Made by a program: the position numbers and the translations under genes. Shown here in pieces: positions 48,883 through 60,560 of a DNA stretch of 64,000 nucleotides. This DNA comes from Anastatus disparis (taxonomy: Eukaryota; Arthropoda; Insecta; Hymenoptera; Eupelmidae): contig JAFFSR010000316.1 of NCBI GenBank assembly GCA_017163975.1, positions 3,260,001-3,324,000 on the forward strand, read 5' to 3'. A model generated the notes under the pieces. It ran no database searches and was not told the origin of the DNA. It saw only the letters and a program-made list of their open reading frames with translations. Every line of letters starts with the position of its first letter. Positions within the stretch are counted from its first letter, which is position 1.

Positions 48883-49510
48883 GTATCTCTGGGTCCAAAG
48901 TAATATGCTGTCTGTTATGGTCATAAGTAAAATAATAGTAATTTTTAAAGCACTTGATCTGCATCCAAATGCATCTGAAAACACATTTCGATGTATAAAA
49001 AACTATTTTTCGCCTACACAGTCACTGTTTTTTGCGGTCAAATCCCCAAATATAGTGAAAAATGCAATAAAAATCGTTTTTTTCAACTTTTGAGTATGAC
49101 ACACCTTGAAATTCATAATTCTGATTCCGTCATTCGAAAGAACAGAAAAAAATACAAAAAAAAATAGTTTAAAAGTTTAGCCAAATAAGTTTACGAAATA
49201 GATCCCGAATAATGAAACATAAAACGAGGTCGCAAAAGCTCATTTTTCAACGAGAGAGTTTGAAAAAAATTAGGGATATTCGGAGTTTATAAAAACTCCT
49301 GCATGCAAATTTTCAGATCGTTATAAGCAATATTTCGTCAGAAATAAAAAAAAATCGAAAAATCACGTTTTTGAGATTATATAGTGAAAGGAGGGGTCTA
49401 GAGGTCTAAAAATTTGGCTAAGGAGTTTTTTTTATATGACCTTCCGAGTGGAAAAGCCTGTTTATCAAAACCGCTGTGGGCAATTTTTACATGCTTATCC
49501 CCCTAGAGCC
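48883..49510 (-). repeat. Right terminal inverted repeat of the Spy-like element
   Basis: The complement of 28579-29207, ending GCTTATCCCCCTAGAGCC immediately before TTT of the LINE. The two arms differ by scattered substitutions only, so they must have been near-identical when inserted. Confidence 0.9.
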
Positions 49511-49757
49511 TTTGTTTGGCACAGACATGGCAGATTTCTGGTGAGGAGAGAGAGAGAGAGAGAGAGGGGAGAGAGCACACAACTTTTTTAATGAAAATGA
49601 CTCAGATAATTTATTGATAGATAGCAAGAAACTAGATGACGGTGTAAATGCAAATAAAGACAATTCTGAAATTCTATCAAATATTAAGTGCAATAATAAT
49701 AAATGTGATACTAATACTACTAAAGCCTCTGATCATCAACGAAATACTGGCGAATGA
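49511..49757 (+). pseudogene. LINE ORF1 protein, C-terminal portion
   Basis: Continues the ORF1 interrupted at 28578, in the same phase: FVWHRHGRFLVRRERE, the expected end of the ORF1 nucleic-acid-binding domain. A (GA)n expansion (about 49542-49575) then shifts the frame. NDSDNLLIDSKKLDDGVN, KCNNNKCDTNTTKASDHQ and a TGA stop at 49755-49757 follow. Confidence 0.8.
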
Positions 49758-49781
49758 TGGAGTAACGTCAATTGTGGCCTC

Positions 49782-50754
49782 TCCCCAATGACTGCGCCTG
49801 GCCTCCTCGGAGGGTCGTACAGGGAGGAGGGGTGAACTGCGAGCATGCTTTCTGAATGTGACCTCTTTCAGGGCTCACATTGGGCAAGTACGTGAGTTTC
49901 TAAGTGATGGTCCCTCTTACGACATATTTGGAGTAGCTGAGACCTGGCTGGGTCCATCTGTTTCGGATGACGTCATTCGGGTCAAGGGGTATAAAGTATT
50001 CAGACAGGACAGTAACTTGCATGGTGGAGGAGTTGCCTTGTATATTAAAGATAATTTAAAGTGCACTATTCTAGCTACTTCGGATACTCAAACTAATCAT
50101 AGTGAAGGTAAACCGGAGGTACCTGAATATATTTTTTGTTCCGTGCAATTGGGCAGCTCCGAAGCCATACTGGTTTCTGTTATTTATCGACCTCCTGCAA
50201 TTTCCTTTTTTAGAAATACTGATTTTTTGGATAACTTGAGAAATTTTGCCTCTGAATACTATCATAAAATCATAATGGGAGACCTGAATGCCGATCTCCT
50301 GCGTGAGAGCAGTGATGCCAAATTTATTAATAAATTATCGGCTGAGCTTTCGTTACAGTTGGTTCAGCACGGTGCCACGCATCACACTCCGACGTCTTAT
50401 ACGTGGATTGACCTGATTCTTGTGGACGATAATGACATAGTACTTGACGCACGCAACTTACCGGCAAATTTTCACAGTCAGCACAATTTAATTGATGTAT
50501 GCATTTCTTGTAATTTTATGAAGACAGATGAAAAGATAATTAAGTATAGGAATTATGAAGATATCTGTCCAAACTTCTTGGTGCAGAGTTTGGCCAACTG
50601 TGATTGGACGCCATTTACAGTTGGTACAGTTGACCCGGAATCTGCGCTTAGCTGCCTCTGCGACAACCTTACGGCAGCAATACGAAATCTGGCGCCACTA
50701 AAATCACTTAAAATTGGTAAAGATAAATTTCATTTAATGTATCTAATTGCCTAG
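49782..50754 (+). pseudogene. LINE ORF2, endonuclease domain only (3' truncated)
   Basis: An apurinic-type endonuclease that would nick the target to prime reverse transcription. The frame is open from about 49782 (GELRACFLNVTSFRAHIG), then FGVAETWLGPSVSDDVI, GGGVALYIKD, VSVIYRPP, KIIMGDLNADLL and TSYTWIDLILVD. The usual SDH near the end is SQH (HSQHNLID), so one active-site acid is lost. The recognisable LINE sequence ends at LAPLKSLKIGKDKF (about 50729). The reverse transcriptase is absent, and the 3.1-kb minisatellite follows 150 bp later. An in-frame TGA lies just upstream of the domain. Confidence 0.85.
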
Positions 50755-50879
50755 AAACTAAGTCTTATAAACTGAAAATTTTTGAAGTGTTTGTTAAAAA
50801 TCTTCTTATATGATATTAAAGTGAAACCACTTTTTTCTCCGTTTCTCCGGTTCTCCGTATTTTTTAAATGTGTCTTTCT

Positions 50880-53800
50880 TGAGCCTTATATTTTCTTGGA
50901 CCTTTTATTTTCTTGGGCCTTATATTTTCTTCGGCCTTTTATTTTCTTGGGCCTTATATTTTCTTGGGCCTCATATTTTATTGAGCTTTATACTTACTTG
51001 GGCCTTATAATTTTTTGGACTCAATATTTTTTTGGGCTCAATATTTTTACGGTCTCTATGTTTCTTGGGCCATATATTTTATTGATCCTTATACTTTCTT
51101 GGGCCTTATATTTTTTTGGACCTGATAATTTTTTGGACTCAATATTTTTTTGGGCCCAATATTTTTTCGGTCTCTATATTTTTTGGGCCTTATATTTTTT
51201 TGGGCCTTATATTTTATTGAGCCTTATACTTTCTTGGGCCTTATATTTTTTTGTGCCCAATATTTTTTCGGTCTCTATATTTTTTGGGCCTTATATTTTC
51301 TTGAACCCTAATTTTTTTTGGGCCCAATATTTTTTCGGTCTCTATATTTTTTGGGCCTTATATTTCATTCAGCCTAATACTTTCTTGGGCCTTATATTTT
51401 CTTGGGCCCTAATTTTTGTTGGGCCCAATATTTTTTCGGTCTCTATATTTTTTGGGCCTTATATTTCATTCAGCCTAATACTTTCTTGGGCCTTATATTT
51501 TTTTGGGCCTTATAATTTTTTGGGCCCAATATTTTTTCGGTCTCTATATTTTTTGGGCCTTATATTTTTTTGGGCCTTATATTTTATTGAGCCTTATACT
51601 TTCTTGGGCCTTATATTTTTTTGTGCCCAATATTTTTTCGGTCTCTATATTTTTTGGGCCTTATATTTTCTTGGGCCCTAATTTTTTTTGGGCCCAATAT
51701 TTTTTTGGTCTCTATATTTTTTGGGCCTTATATTTCATTCAGCCTAATACTTTCTTGGGCCTTATATTTTTTTGGGCCTTATAATTTTTTGGGCCCAATA
51801 TTTTTTCGGTCTCTATATTTTTTGGGCCTTATATTTTTTTGGGCCTTATATTTTATTGAGCCTTATACTTTTTTGGGCCTTATATTTTTTTGTGCCCAAT
51901 ATTTTTTTGGTCTCTATATTTTTTGGGCCTTATATTTTCTTGGGCCCTAATTTTTTTTGGGTCCAATATTTTTTCGGTCTCTATATTTTTTGGGCCTTAT
52001 ATTTTATTCAGCCTAATACTTTCTTGGGCCTTATATTTTTTTGGGCCTTATAATTTTTTTGACTCAATATTTTTTTGGGCCCAATATTTTTTCAGTCTCT
52101 ATATTTTTTGGGCCCTAATTATTTTGGGCCCAATGTTTTTTCGGTCTCTATATTTTTTGGGCCTTATATTTTCTTGGGCCTTATATTTTCTTGGGCCTTA
52201 TATTTTCTTGGGCCTTACATTTTTTTGGGACTCATTTTATTGAGCCTTATACTTTCATGGGCCTTATATTTTTTTGTGCCCAATATTTTTTCGGTCTCTA
52301 TATTTTTTGGGTCTTATATTTTCTTGGGCCCCAATTTTTTTTGGGACCAATATTTTTTCAGCCTCTATATTTTTTGGGCCTTATATTTTCCTGGACCTTA
52401 TATTTTTTTGGTCCTCATATTTTATTGAGCCTCATACTTTCTTGGGCCTTATATTTTTTTGGACCTTGTAATTTTTTAGACTCAATATTTTTTTGGGCCC
52501 AATATTTTTTCGGTCTCTATATTTTTTGGGCCTTATATTTCATTGAGCCTAATACTTCCTTGGGCCTTATATTTTTTTGGGCCTTATAATTTTTTTGACT
52601 CAATATTTTTTTGGGCCCAATATTTTTTCAGTCTCTATATTTTTTGGGCCCTAATTTTTTTGGGCCTAATGTTTTTTCGGTCTCTATATTTTTTGGGCCT
52701 TATATTTTCTTGGGCCTTATATTTTCTTGGGCCTTACATTTTTTTGGGACTCATTTCATTGAGCCTTATACTTTCATGGGCCTTATATTTTTTTGTGCCC
52801 AATATTTTTTCGGTCTCTATATTTTTTGGGTCTTATATTTTCTTGGGCCCTAATTTTTTTTGGGACCAATATTTTTTCAGCCTCTATATTTTTTGGGCCT
52901 TATATTTTCTTGGACCTTATATTTTTTTGGTCCTCATATTTTATTGAGCCTCATACTTTCTTGGGCCTTATATTTTTTTGGACCTTGTAATTTTTTAGAC
53001 TTAATATTTTTTTGGGCCCAATATTTTTTCGGTCTCTATATTTTTTGGGCCTTATATTTCATTGAGCCTAATACTTCCTTGGGCCTTATATTTTTTTGGG
53101 CCTTATAATTTTTTTGACTCAATATTTTTTTGGGCCCAATATTTTTTCGGTCTCTATATTTTTTGGGCCTTAATTTTTTTGGGCCCAATGTTTTTTCGGT
53201 CTCTATATTTTTTGGGCCTTATATTTTCTTGGGCCTTACATTTTTTTGGGACTCATTTTATTAAGCCTCATACTTTCATGGGCCTTATATTTTTTTGTGC
53301 CCAATATTTTTTCGGTCTCTATATTTTTTGGGTCTTATATTTTCTTGGGCCCTAATTTTTTTTGTGACCAATATTTTTTCAGCCTCTATATTTTTTGGGC
53401 CTTATATTTTCTTGGACCTTATATTTTTTTGGGCCTCATTTTATTGAGCCTTATACTTTCTTGGGCCTTATATTTTTTTGGACCTTGTAATTTTTTAGAC
53501 TCAATATTTTTTTGGGCCCAATATTTTTTTGGGCCCAATATTTTTTCGGTCTCTATATTTTTTGGGCCTTATATTTCATTGAGCCTAATACTTCCTTGGG
53601 CCTTATATTTTTTTGGGCCTTATATTTTATTGAGCAAAATACTTTCTTGGGCCTTATATTTTTTTGGACCTTGTAATTTTTTAGACTCAATATTTTTTTG
53701 GGCCCAATATTTTTTTGGGCCCAATATTTTTTCGGTCTCTTTATTTTTTGGGCCTTATATTTCATTGAGCCTAATACTTCCTTGGGCCTTATATTTTTTT

Positions 53801-53990
53801 GGGCCTTATATTTTATTGAGCAAAATACTTTCTTGGACCTTATATTTTTTGGACCTTATAATTTTCTGGACTTAATATTTTTTCGGTCTCTATATTTTCT
53901 GGGCCTTATATTTTCTTGGGCCTTATATTTTCTTGAGCCTTATATTTTCTTGGGCTTTATATTTTTTTGATTCCTACATTTTTCTGGTCA
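50880..53990. repeat. Minisatellite, about 3.1 kb, with higher-order structure
   Basis: Built from short units of 15-18 bp such as TTGGGCCTTATATTTTC, GGGCCCAATATTTTTTC and GGTCTCTATATTTT. The mixed units recur as larger blocks: one block boundary recurs at 51503 and 51772 and another at 51621 and 51890 (269 bp). Further on, 52274/52793 and 52543/53062 repeat at 519 bp. The aromatic plus-strand reading frames (FFGLYIFWALYF-type) reflect the repeat and are not a gene. Confidence 0.95.
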
Positions 53991-54149
53991 ATATGTTTTC
54001 TAACGTAGCGTTTTATCCAAGCCTGTATACTTTTACATTGTAATCTTCAGTGGAGCGTATTTTTATAATGTTTTATACAGGCTCCGCTTCAGACGCTATA
54101 ATATTTTTTTTATTTCATATGTGGTGTTTTAACGTCTCATTCTTAGACG

Positions 54150-54870
54150 AGACATTGCAAATTTAATAGCGCATCTCCATATGCAGCTGACTTAACAGCA
54201 TATCCTCATATGTAGCTGATTAAACAGCGCATCCCAATATGCAGCCGTTTAAACAGCGCATCCCCATATGCAGCTGATTTAACAGCGCATCCCAATATGC
54301 AGCCGATTCAACAGCGCATCCCAATATGCAGCCGATTCAACAGCGCATCTCAATATGCAGCTGATTCAACAGCGCATTCCCTAATGTAGTCGATTTAATA
54401 GCGTATCCTCGTATGCACCCTGGTGAAAAAAATCAGGTGACAAATCACCTGATTTATCAGGTGATTTATCATGCCAAAACATCATGTAACGATTTCTTTG
54501 GTTTTTACACGTTTCAAACCATACTTATTCAATTCAGAACAGTTTTTAAAAATTTTTGAAAATTTTGAACTTAGAAAATTTTTTAGATAATTTGGTCTTA
54601 GAAAAAATTTTGACTAATTTTACAAAAAAATTTCTAAGTTCAAAAATGTCAAAAATTTTCAAAAAATGTTTTGAATCGACTAAGCATTGTTTGAAACGTG
54701 TAAAAACCAAAAAAATCGTTACATGATGTTTTGGCATGATAAATCACCTGATAAATCAGGTGATTTATCACCTGATTTTTTTCAACAGGGCAGCCGATTT
54801 AACAGCACGTTTCCTTTTGTAGCCGATTTAACAGCGCGTCCTTTATACAGCTGATTCAACATCATATTAA
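54150..54870. repeat. 29-bp tandem array (interrupted)
   Basis: About nine units of AGCGCATCCCAATATGCAGC plus CGATTCAAC (29 bp) occupy 54150-54417. Two to three more follow the MITE at 54791-54870. The array lies just beyond the 3' side of the Helitron gene and could belong to its 3' end or simply be adjacent. Confidence 0.9.
54418..54790. mobile_element. Foldback MITE, 373 bp, inside the 29-bp array
   Basis: Left CCCTGGTGAAAAAAATCAGG matches the inverse of CCTGATTTTTTTCAACAGGG. The arms are about 165 bp each and include nested ATCAGGTGATTTATCA palindromes. The array unit is split between TATGCA and GCCGATTT, so it entered after the array formed. The duplication is short (CA or GCA). Confidence 0.85.
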
Positions 54871-54954
54871 ACTATTTTGAAAGCGTCAGTTGATATTTAT
54901 TTTTATTAAATATCATATATTTTATTATATTTTGAGTTCAACTATTAACACAAT

Positions 54955-57411
54955 CTAAAACATAAATATAAAATACATCTTGATATATTCTTTATAATAT
55001 CTCTTTATAAATAATGTTTCTTGTATATATTGCGTTCTGATCATTTCTATTTTCTCTGTTGACAATAGCGTAGTCACCTTAAAATAATTTAAATTGTTTT
55101 TAAATTCCGTCCTTGAAAGAACAACATATAATTGCCCATGACTGAAAACTGGTGACGGCAAATAAACACTAACTTTTTCATAAGATTGTCCTTGTGATTT
55201 ATTAATAATCATTGCAAATCCTAATTTAATAGGAAACTGTTTTCGTTGCATATTGAATGGAACCTCTTCCGTAGATGGAGATAAATTTATTCTTGGAATG
55301 AAAACTAATTTGACTTTGTTTTGATCAGTTGCTAATTCCGCTTGAATGGAATATTTAAGCATTTTTTTTACTATCAACCTTGTTCCATTACAAAGTCCCT
55401 TATCGACATTTAAATTTCTTAAAAGTATAATGATAGCCCCTACTTTTAAATGTAATTTATGGGGTAGAAGTCCATTAGGAGTTAACTTATTTAAAAATTC
55501 TGTAGGTAACATAATATCTAAATTTTCTTTGTTATCATCTTCAGCAGTATCAATACTCAAATATTCAACGTGGTTTCCTTCCATTAAATTCAAAACATTA
55601 TTATTGATTTCAGTAACATCATTATTTTTAGGAGCCAAAATAACTTTTTCCGATATATTCGTATTGTCTATTTTTATTGTTTTTCCGAATATTTCTTCGA
55701 CAAGATTTTCTTTAATGATAAAATTATCTAGTATAACCCTTACTTCATTATCATCTTCAAAAACATCGCGGCGTTTTCCTTCTCCGATGTCTAATAACCA
55801 TTGTTTAAAATTATTATCATTATCCGAAACTCACAGCTTTTCATTTAACTTCATTTGCTTAAAATTTTGCCATAATAAACTAAATTTAACTGAATTTTCA
55901 ATAATGTTCATACGGCTACCATGTCGTACAATTGGTAATTTTTGCCTGAAATCTCCTGATATAATTACAGTTTTACCACCGAAGGGTTGGTTTAAATTGC
56001 ATAAATCTTAAAAAAGACGATTAATCGCTTCAAAAGCAAATTTTGAAGTCATGGATATTTCATCCCAAATAATTATTTGTGTTTCCTTCAATTGTTTGCC
56101 TTCTGCAGAATTAGGCTTAACATTACAAGTTGTACAATCTGTTATATTTAACGGTAGTTTAAATGTTGTATGCACGGTTTTTCCATCGACTAATGAATTC
56201 GCTGCTATACCTGTCAAAGCTACACATAAATAATGTATGGTATGATATTTAAAATAAGCCATTAAAACGTTAAGTAAATAACTTTTTCCACTTCCACCCG
56301 GCCCATACATAAAAATATATTTTTCTTTACTTTGGTTGTTTAAACTTTTTAGTGAAGAGTCGAATATTTGCCTTTGTTTATTATTTAAAGAATTTATTTT
56401 CATTTCTAACTCATTAAGAATATAATTATTATGATTTAAAATTGTTTCATTATTATCTTCTTCTATAAATATACTTATGTTTGGTGAATTAAAATCGTTT
56501 AATGAAAATCCATTGACTTGTAAATTATTTTTAATAACATTCAATGCAAGATTTTTACTTACATTTTTTTCGTATTTAGGGTGGTAAAATTTATCTTTAT
56601 ATTTTTCATATAAATCTCGTGCACTTATAGGATTATGAAAAACGCAAATAAAAGCAAATAATTCACAAAGAGCATAAGGGAATTCTGTTGAAGATGCTTC
56701 TTCCAAGCATCTATCCAATTCTTTATCTTCATTAATTAATTGTCTTGCCTTAGCTGCCTCATAAAACGAATTGTACATCACATCATCAACAGTACGCAGA
56801 GCTTCATAAGACGTGGCTCCTTTAACATGTGATAGTAATAACCTGATAAAATAACGTTCTCTATCTTTCGGACTTACTAAGTACATTCTACAGAGTATTG
56901 GTCTTCTATATTTTTTTCTTTTATTCCACTTTTTCAGTTTTTCATCAAATGTATAAAAATTTGGTATTTCTGAATATAAGTAATTTCGTGCTTCGAAATC
57001 TTCTCTATTCAATTCAAAATATGCTGTTAATGTTGTTCCAACATTTTTTTGCATGATCATTTCTTCTTTTCCTTCTTTATAAAATACGTTTTGTTGATTT
57101 TCTTCATGAACGCTTAGACGTTTTATAGTATGTGGAATAACATGTAAAGGATATTCTAATAATCTGTGCATTGCTTCAGGTGGACATAAATATCGTGTAT
57201 TAATGTATTGTTTGATTTCGTCATATTCATATTTAACATTTTCACTATTGTCATTTTCAAAAGTGTCTTTATTTTCTGATCTAAAATCAACATTTACTTG
57301 ATGTATTTTAATGTATGCACAATCATGATCTTCATAACAGTATTTGAAGAAAAATTTAATGCATCGTACAGTGGAACAAACTTCTACGTTTATGTGTGCG
57401 TTAAATTTCAA
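54955..57411 (-). pseudogene. Helitron Pif1-like helicase domain
   Basis: Superfamily 1B helicase that unwinds the donor strand. From 57411 it reads KFNAHINVEVCSTVRCIKF (end of Rep), then a linker with LYEKYKDKFYHPKYEKNV. Walker A is IFMYGPGGSGKSYLLNVL near residue 370, ALTGIAANSLVDGKTVHTTF follows, and Walker B is IIIWDEISMTSKFAFEAINR near 450. After stops at about 56008 and 55830, the rest continues (KTVIISGDFRQ, then NGTRLIVKKM, GFAMIINKSQGQSYEKVSVY, HGQLYVVLSRTEFKNNL) to 54955. Motifs are well kept, so decay is fairly recent. Confidence 0.9.
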
Positions 57412-57477
57412 TAATAAGTAAGGATTATAAGGAACAACGAACCTATTATCTGCAATTCTTTCTGTAAATTTATTTTT

Positions 57478-58926
57478 TTAAATAATTTCGACGCCATCAT
57501 TTTTGCGTTTGTATAGTGGATACCTATTTAATTTAAATGTTGTTGTATTATTAAATTTTTTTGGAAAATTTTTCGTACATTGTTTTGTATTTTTATCCAT
57601 ACACGGACAATTTATATTTTGCATACCACAGGGACCGTGTATCATGGATTGTTTAACAATACTATATAATTTTGGATAAATATCTCTATTTGGGATTTCT
57701 GCACTTATTATTTTATCAACTTTCTCGGGAATGTCAAATTTATCATTTTTATCTAAGAATAACAACATATGCATATGTGATAATCCTCGTTTTTGAAATT
57801 CAATTACATAACTATATGCAATACATTTTCCTAATATTCCCTTTTTTATTACTGAATTTTCGAATTCTTCTACTTTTTGATAAAATACTTTTGTTATAAT
57901 ATCTGGTCTATCTATTGCATTATCATAAATTTCCAAGTTTTTAGTTATTTCTTTCCAATTTGGGTTACGGGTCATAGTTACAAAAAGGTCAGGTTTACCA
58001 TGATAATTTACAAGTGTTATTGAATCAATGTAATTTTGTTTTAAAAATCGTGGACTTCCTGTAAAGTTTGATGGTAATATTACCATTTTTCCAATTTTTG
58101 AATAATCTAATTCTTTTTTGTTATGTAAATAGTCCATAACACCTTTGTAACAATCACTTTTTAATACATTTTGGTTTTTTCGTATGAAATATAATCTGGA
58201 GGTTTCAACTTTTACAAACGCATCAACAATGAACTGTTGAGATAATTTTCCTAAATTAAGAAATGGATTAAATTCATTTCTAACACTAAATCTATAATTA
58301 TAAAATTGCAAATTTTTAATATTAGATTTTCCAAATTTATTTTTCATATTTGACATCCATCTGAAACCACCATTAGGATGAATAAGCGAATATGTCATAG
58401 GATCTGTGTGTTTGCTAATTGTTAGTATACTAATTGGCTTATCAGACTTAGGGTAAATGACAATATCACGTTCAATAGGAGGCATATCGTCTTCTCCAAC
58501 GTATACTATTGCTACTTCATTACAGGTAGGTAGATTATATCTATTTTTATCGAAATTATTATTGCGGACAATGGGTATAGTAACAGTTTTCAGAAGACAA
58601 TTGATTTTTGCACATCGTTGTAGTTCTTTTTCTCCTGCTTCATGCATCATTTTATAGGCTTTAGCATGAGGGTTAATATCTCTTATTAAGTTATCTAAAT
58701 GTTTTAATAATGTTAAGTTTGTATTAAACTTATGTCGTTCAATCGTTGCCATTTCATTATCTAAAATATATAATTGTCCATATTTACGTGCTTCATCTTT
58801 ACTAGGATGTAACGCATATACATTATGGTAAATTTGTCCACATATTCTAATAACTTGTGGTCCTTTACCCGGCAATGTATCAAAATTGGCATCAAAACTT
58901 GCAAATGCTAAAGCATTATTGTACAA
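57478..58926 (-). pseudogene. Helitron Rep (HUH nuclease) domain
   Basis: Rep nicks and rejoins single strands in rolling-circle transposition. The 482-codon frame includes LYNNALAFASFDANFD, GKGPQVIRICGQIYHNV, FRWMSNMKNKFG, PSNFTGSPRFLKQNYIDS, LFVTMTRNPNWKEI and the HUH motif EFQKRGLSHMHMLLFLD with HMH at about residue 384. The frame ends with a TAA at 57478-57480. The expected tyrosine motif KYLFKY-type lies in the next frame (57390-57340) as IKFFFKYCYEDHD, where the first Tyr is Phe. That change alone would be expected to impair cleavage. Confidence 0.9.
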
Positions 58927-59727
58927 CCTAACATTTCGTCGAAAATCAATACTTTCTTCCGTAAATTCAGTTGCTCAAAACATTAATCGTTCTGGGTAAG
59001 ATGGATTTTCTAACAATTCTACTTTACCTTTATGACAACAATTGGAGAAATCGTTACTTTTAGTATATTAAAAAGCAAAATGTTACGCATCACAATAAAC
59101 ACATGTATTTGTCATGGAACCAATGTAATTTTCAGATATGAGATTTTCATCGAAATATATATTTGCCATACAACCAATCAGTTTCGAATTAATTTTTTCA
59201 GTTTATATTTTTTCATTTAATTTCTTTAATTATTTTTTTACTTTGCCCTTTATTGTTTTATCAATAACTTCGTTTAATACAATATTATGATTGTTATTAT
59301 GATTATTATTATTCTAATTTTCATTATAATTATTATCTTCAATTATTAATCGTTTACACTTAATATTTTCTAATTTTTCTTCATATTTTTTGGTTGTTTT
59401 TCTTTAATTTTTATATAAGCTTCTTTCTTACATAAAGCCTTCTTCGCACGTATTTGTTCCAATTTATCAGTACTCATTGTTTCCTTGAATTGCCATTTTG
59501 TTATCTTAGTATTTTCTAATTTCTGTTTATATTTATTTGGTTGTCCTTTTTTCATTTTCATATAAGCTTTTTTCTTACGTTAAGTTTCTTGAACACGTCT
59601 TAGTTCTAATTTATCATTACTTTTTTGTTTCTCGCATTTCCATAATAATGTCTTTTTCTGAAATTTTTTTATATTTATGTGATTCTTCTGTTACCATTTT
59701 CCTATTAACGGGATGTCGGAGCTGCAT
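58927..59727 (-). pseudogene. Helitron protein N-terminus with repeat and zinc motif
   Basis: After MQLRHPVNRKMVTEESHK come two related lysine-rich repeats of about 50 residues: KLELRRVQET, then KKAYMKMKKGQPNKYK, and KLEQIRAKKALCKKEAYIK. About 250 bp further is the Cys motif that precedes Rep in Helitrons: NTCVYCDA, HFAF and SNCCHKGKVEL, then NPSYPERLMF. Stops interrupt it at three or more sites. The motif probably binds zinc and DNA. Confidence 0.7.
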
Positions 59728-59799
59728 CACTTGAGTTTTTCTTTTTTTATTATATCAGTATCTTCTTAAATTAATAAATTAAACAAATATAATGACTTG

Positions 59800-60130
59800 T
59801 CCGTACTAAAGCTATATTAATACAATAATTTTTGTCAAAATAAAAAATCATTTGGACTTGTTATTTTTTTATGAGCTTGGATTGGAAATTAGATATCAAA
59901 CTCGATAGACCTAACTTTAAAATACGATACATTGAAAGTTTTTATTATAACTTTATATGTCTAATATTTTGGTGGATTTCTTGAGTTGTCCGCACTGGAG
60001 TATAATGTTACAAATTTTTATTTTGTAGCAAAAAAACTTGATTAAACGCATCGTTTATTCATAAGTTAGGATTGGAAATATTATTAGAAGGCGGGCAGCT
60101 TCGTCAAGCTCTTAAGTTCTGTTACAAATA
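59800..60130. repeat. Dispersed repeat, copy 2 (inverse of 36300-36640)
   Basis: Contains ATTTCTTGAGTTGTCCGCACT, TTAGATATCAAACTC and GTTATTTTTTTATGAGCTTGG, the complements of blocks at 36300-36640. It lies between the Helitron start and the Ulp1-like gene. The rest of 59728-60560 shows only a weak frame (60533-60330, minus) without a family. Confidence 0.65.
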
Positions 60131-60560
60131 AAGTTTCTTTTTCATCTATTTCTTTTGATTCTTTTTTTCTTCATTCAATTTAATCTCAACTGTCCCAATT
60201 TTATTATCGTTATAATTCAAGTGGATGTCATCGATTCCCATTATATCATTATCTGGTTTTTAAAAATTTCTATCTGAAATGTCATTGTCAATTTCCATCA
60301 AAATTGTTCCATGATTCAAATTCTTTTGTTTACGATACATTTCCATGATCTTTTTTTGCTCTGGCAATAAATGCATTTGTGAGTTTTTTTAATAATATTT
60401 CAAGCTCGGCGAAATCTAAATTAAATGGTATTCGATTAAGACCTTGCTCATGACAAAAACTCCTTATTATCATATCCGGTGGATTATCGTAATTAATTTT
60501 TGCATTATTATAATTTTGTAAAACTGGAAACATTTTTATTTTTTGCGTTTTAAAAATTCT

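Larger units (their letters stand above)
28579..49510 (+). mobile_element. Giant Spy-like DNA transposon, 20,932 bp, inserted at AAA|TTT
   Basis: The ends GGCTCTAGGGGGATAAGCAT and the exact inverse ATGCTTATCCCCCTAGAGCC are the tips of inverted repeats of about 628 bp. Left flank AAA and right flank TTT are adjacent codons of one LINE ORF1, with no duplicated bases. Insertion between AAA and TTT without duplication is the published hallmark of Spy transposons, relatives of IS5, ISL2EU and PIF/Harbinger. A broken plus-strand transposase (32131-48066) lies inside. Much of the length is later nested insertion, mainly the 33063-43639 composite. Removing that and the intron inserts would leave a much smaller autonomous element. 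Confidence 0.85.
54955..59727 (-). mobile_element. Helitron Rep-helicase coding region (decayed)
   Basis: Minus-strand frames from an ATG at 59727 to the stop at 54955, about 1,590 codons, cover a Rep (HUH) domain followed by a Pif1-like helicase, the single-protein plan of Helitrons. Stops and shifts occur at about 59630, 59065, 58977, 57478, 56008 and 55830. The Helitron 5' TC and 3' hairpin-CTRR ends were not identified, so the full limits are unknown. Confidence 0.85.

Noticed and set aside
28579..49510. Maverick/Polinton identity, suggested by 21-kb size and 0.6-kb inverted repeats
   Set aside because: No polymerase B, integrase, ATPase, protease or capsid genes. There is no 6-bp duplication. 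A DDE/SWIM transposase is present and the AAA|TTT site fits Spy.
50782..53970. Overlapping long plus-strand frames rich in Phe, Trp, Tyr and Leu
   Set aside because: They follow the minisatellite repeat exactly and restart at each higher-order unit. They are a repeat artefact, not a membrane protein family.
55346..56011. 221-codon plus-strand frame
   Set aside because: Antisense of the Helitron helicase, whose motifs are clear on the minus strand.
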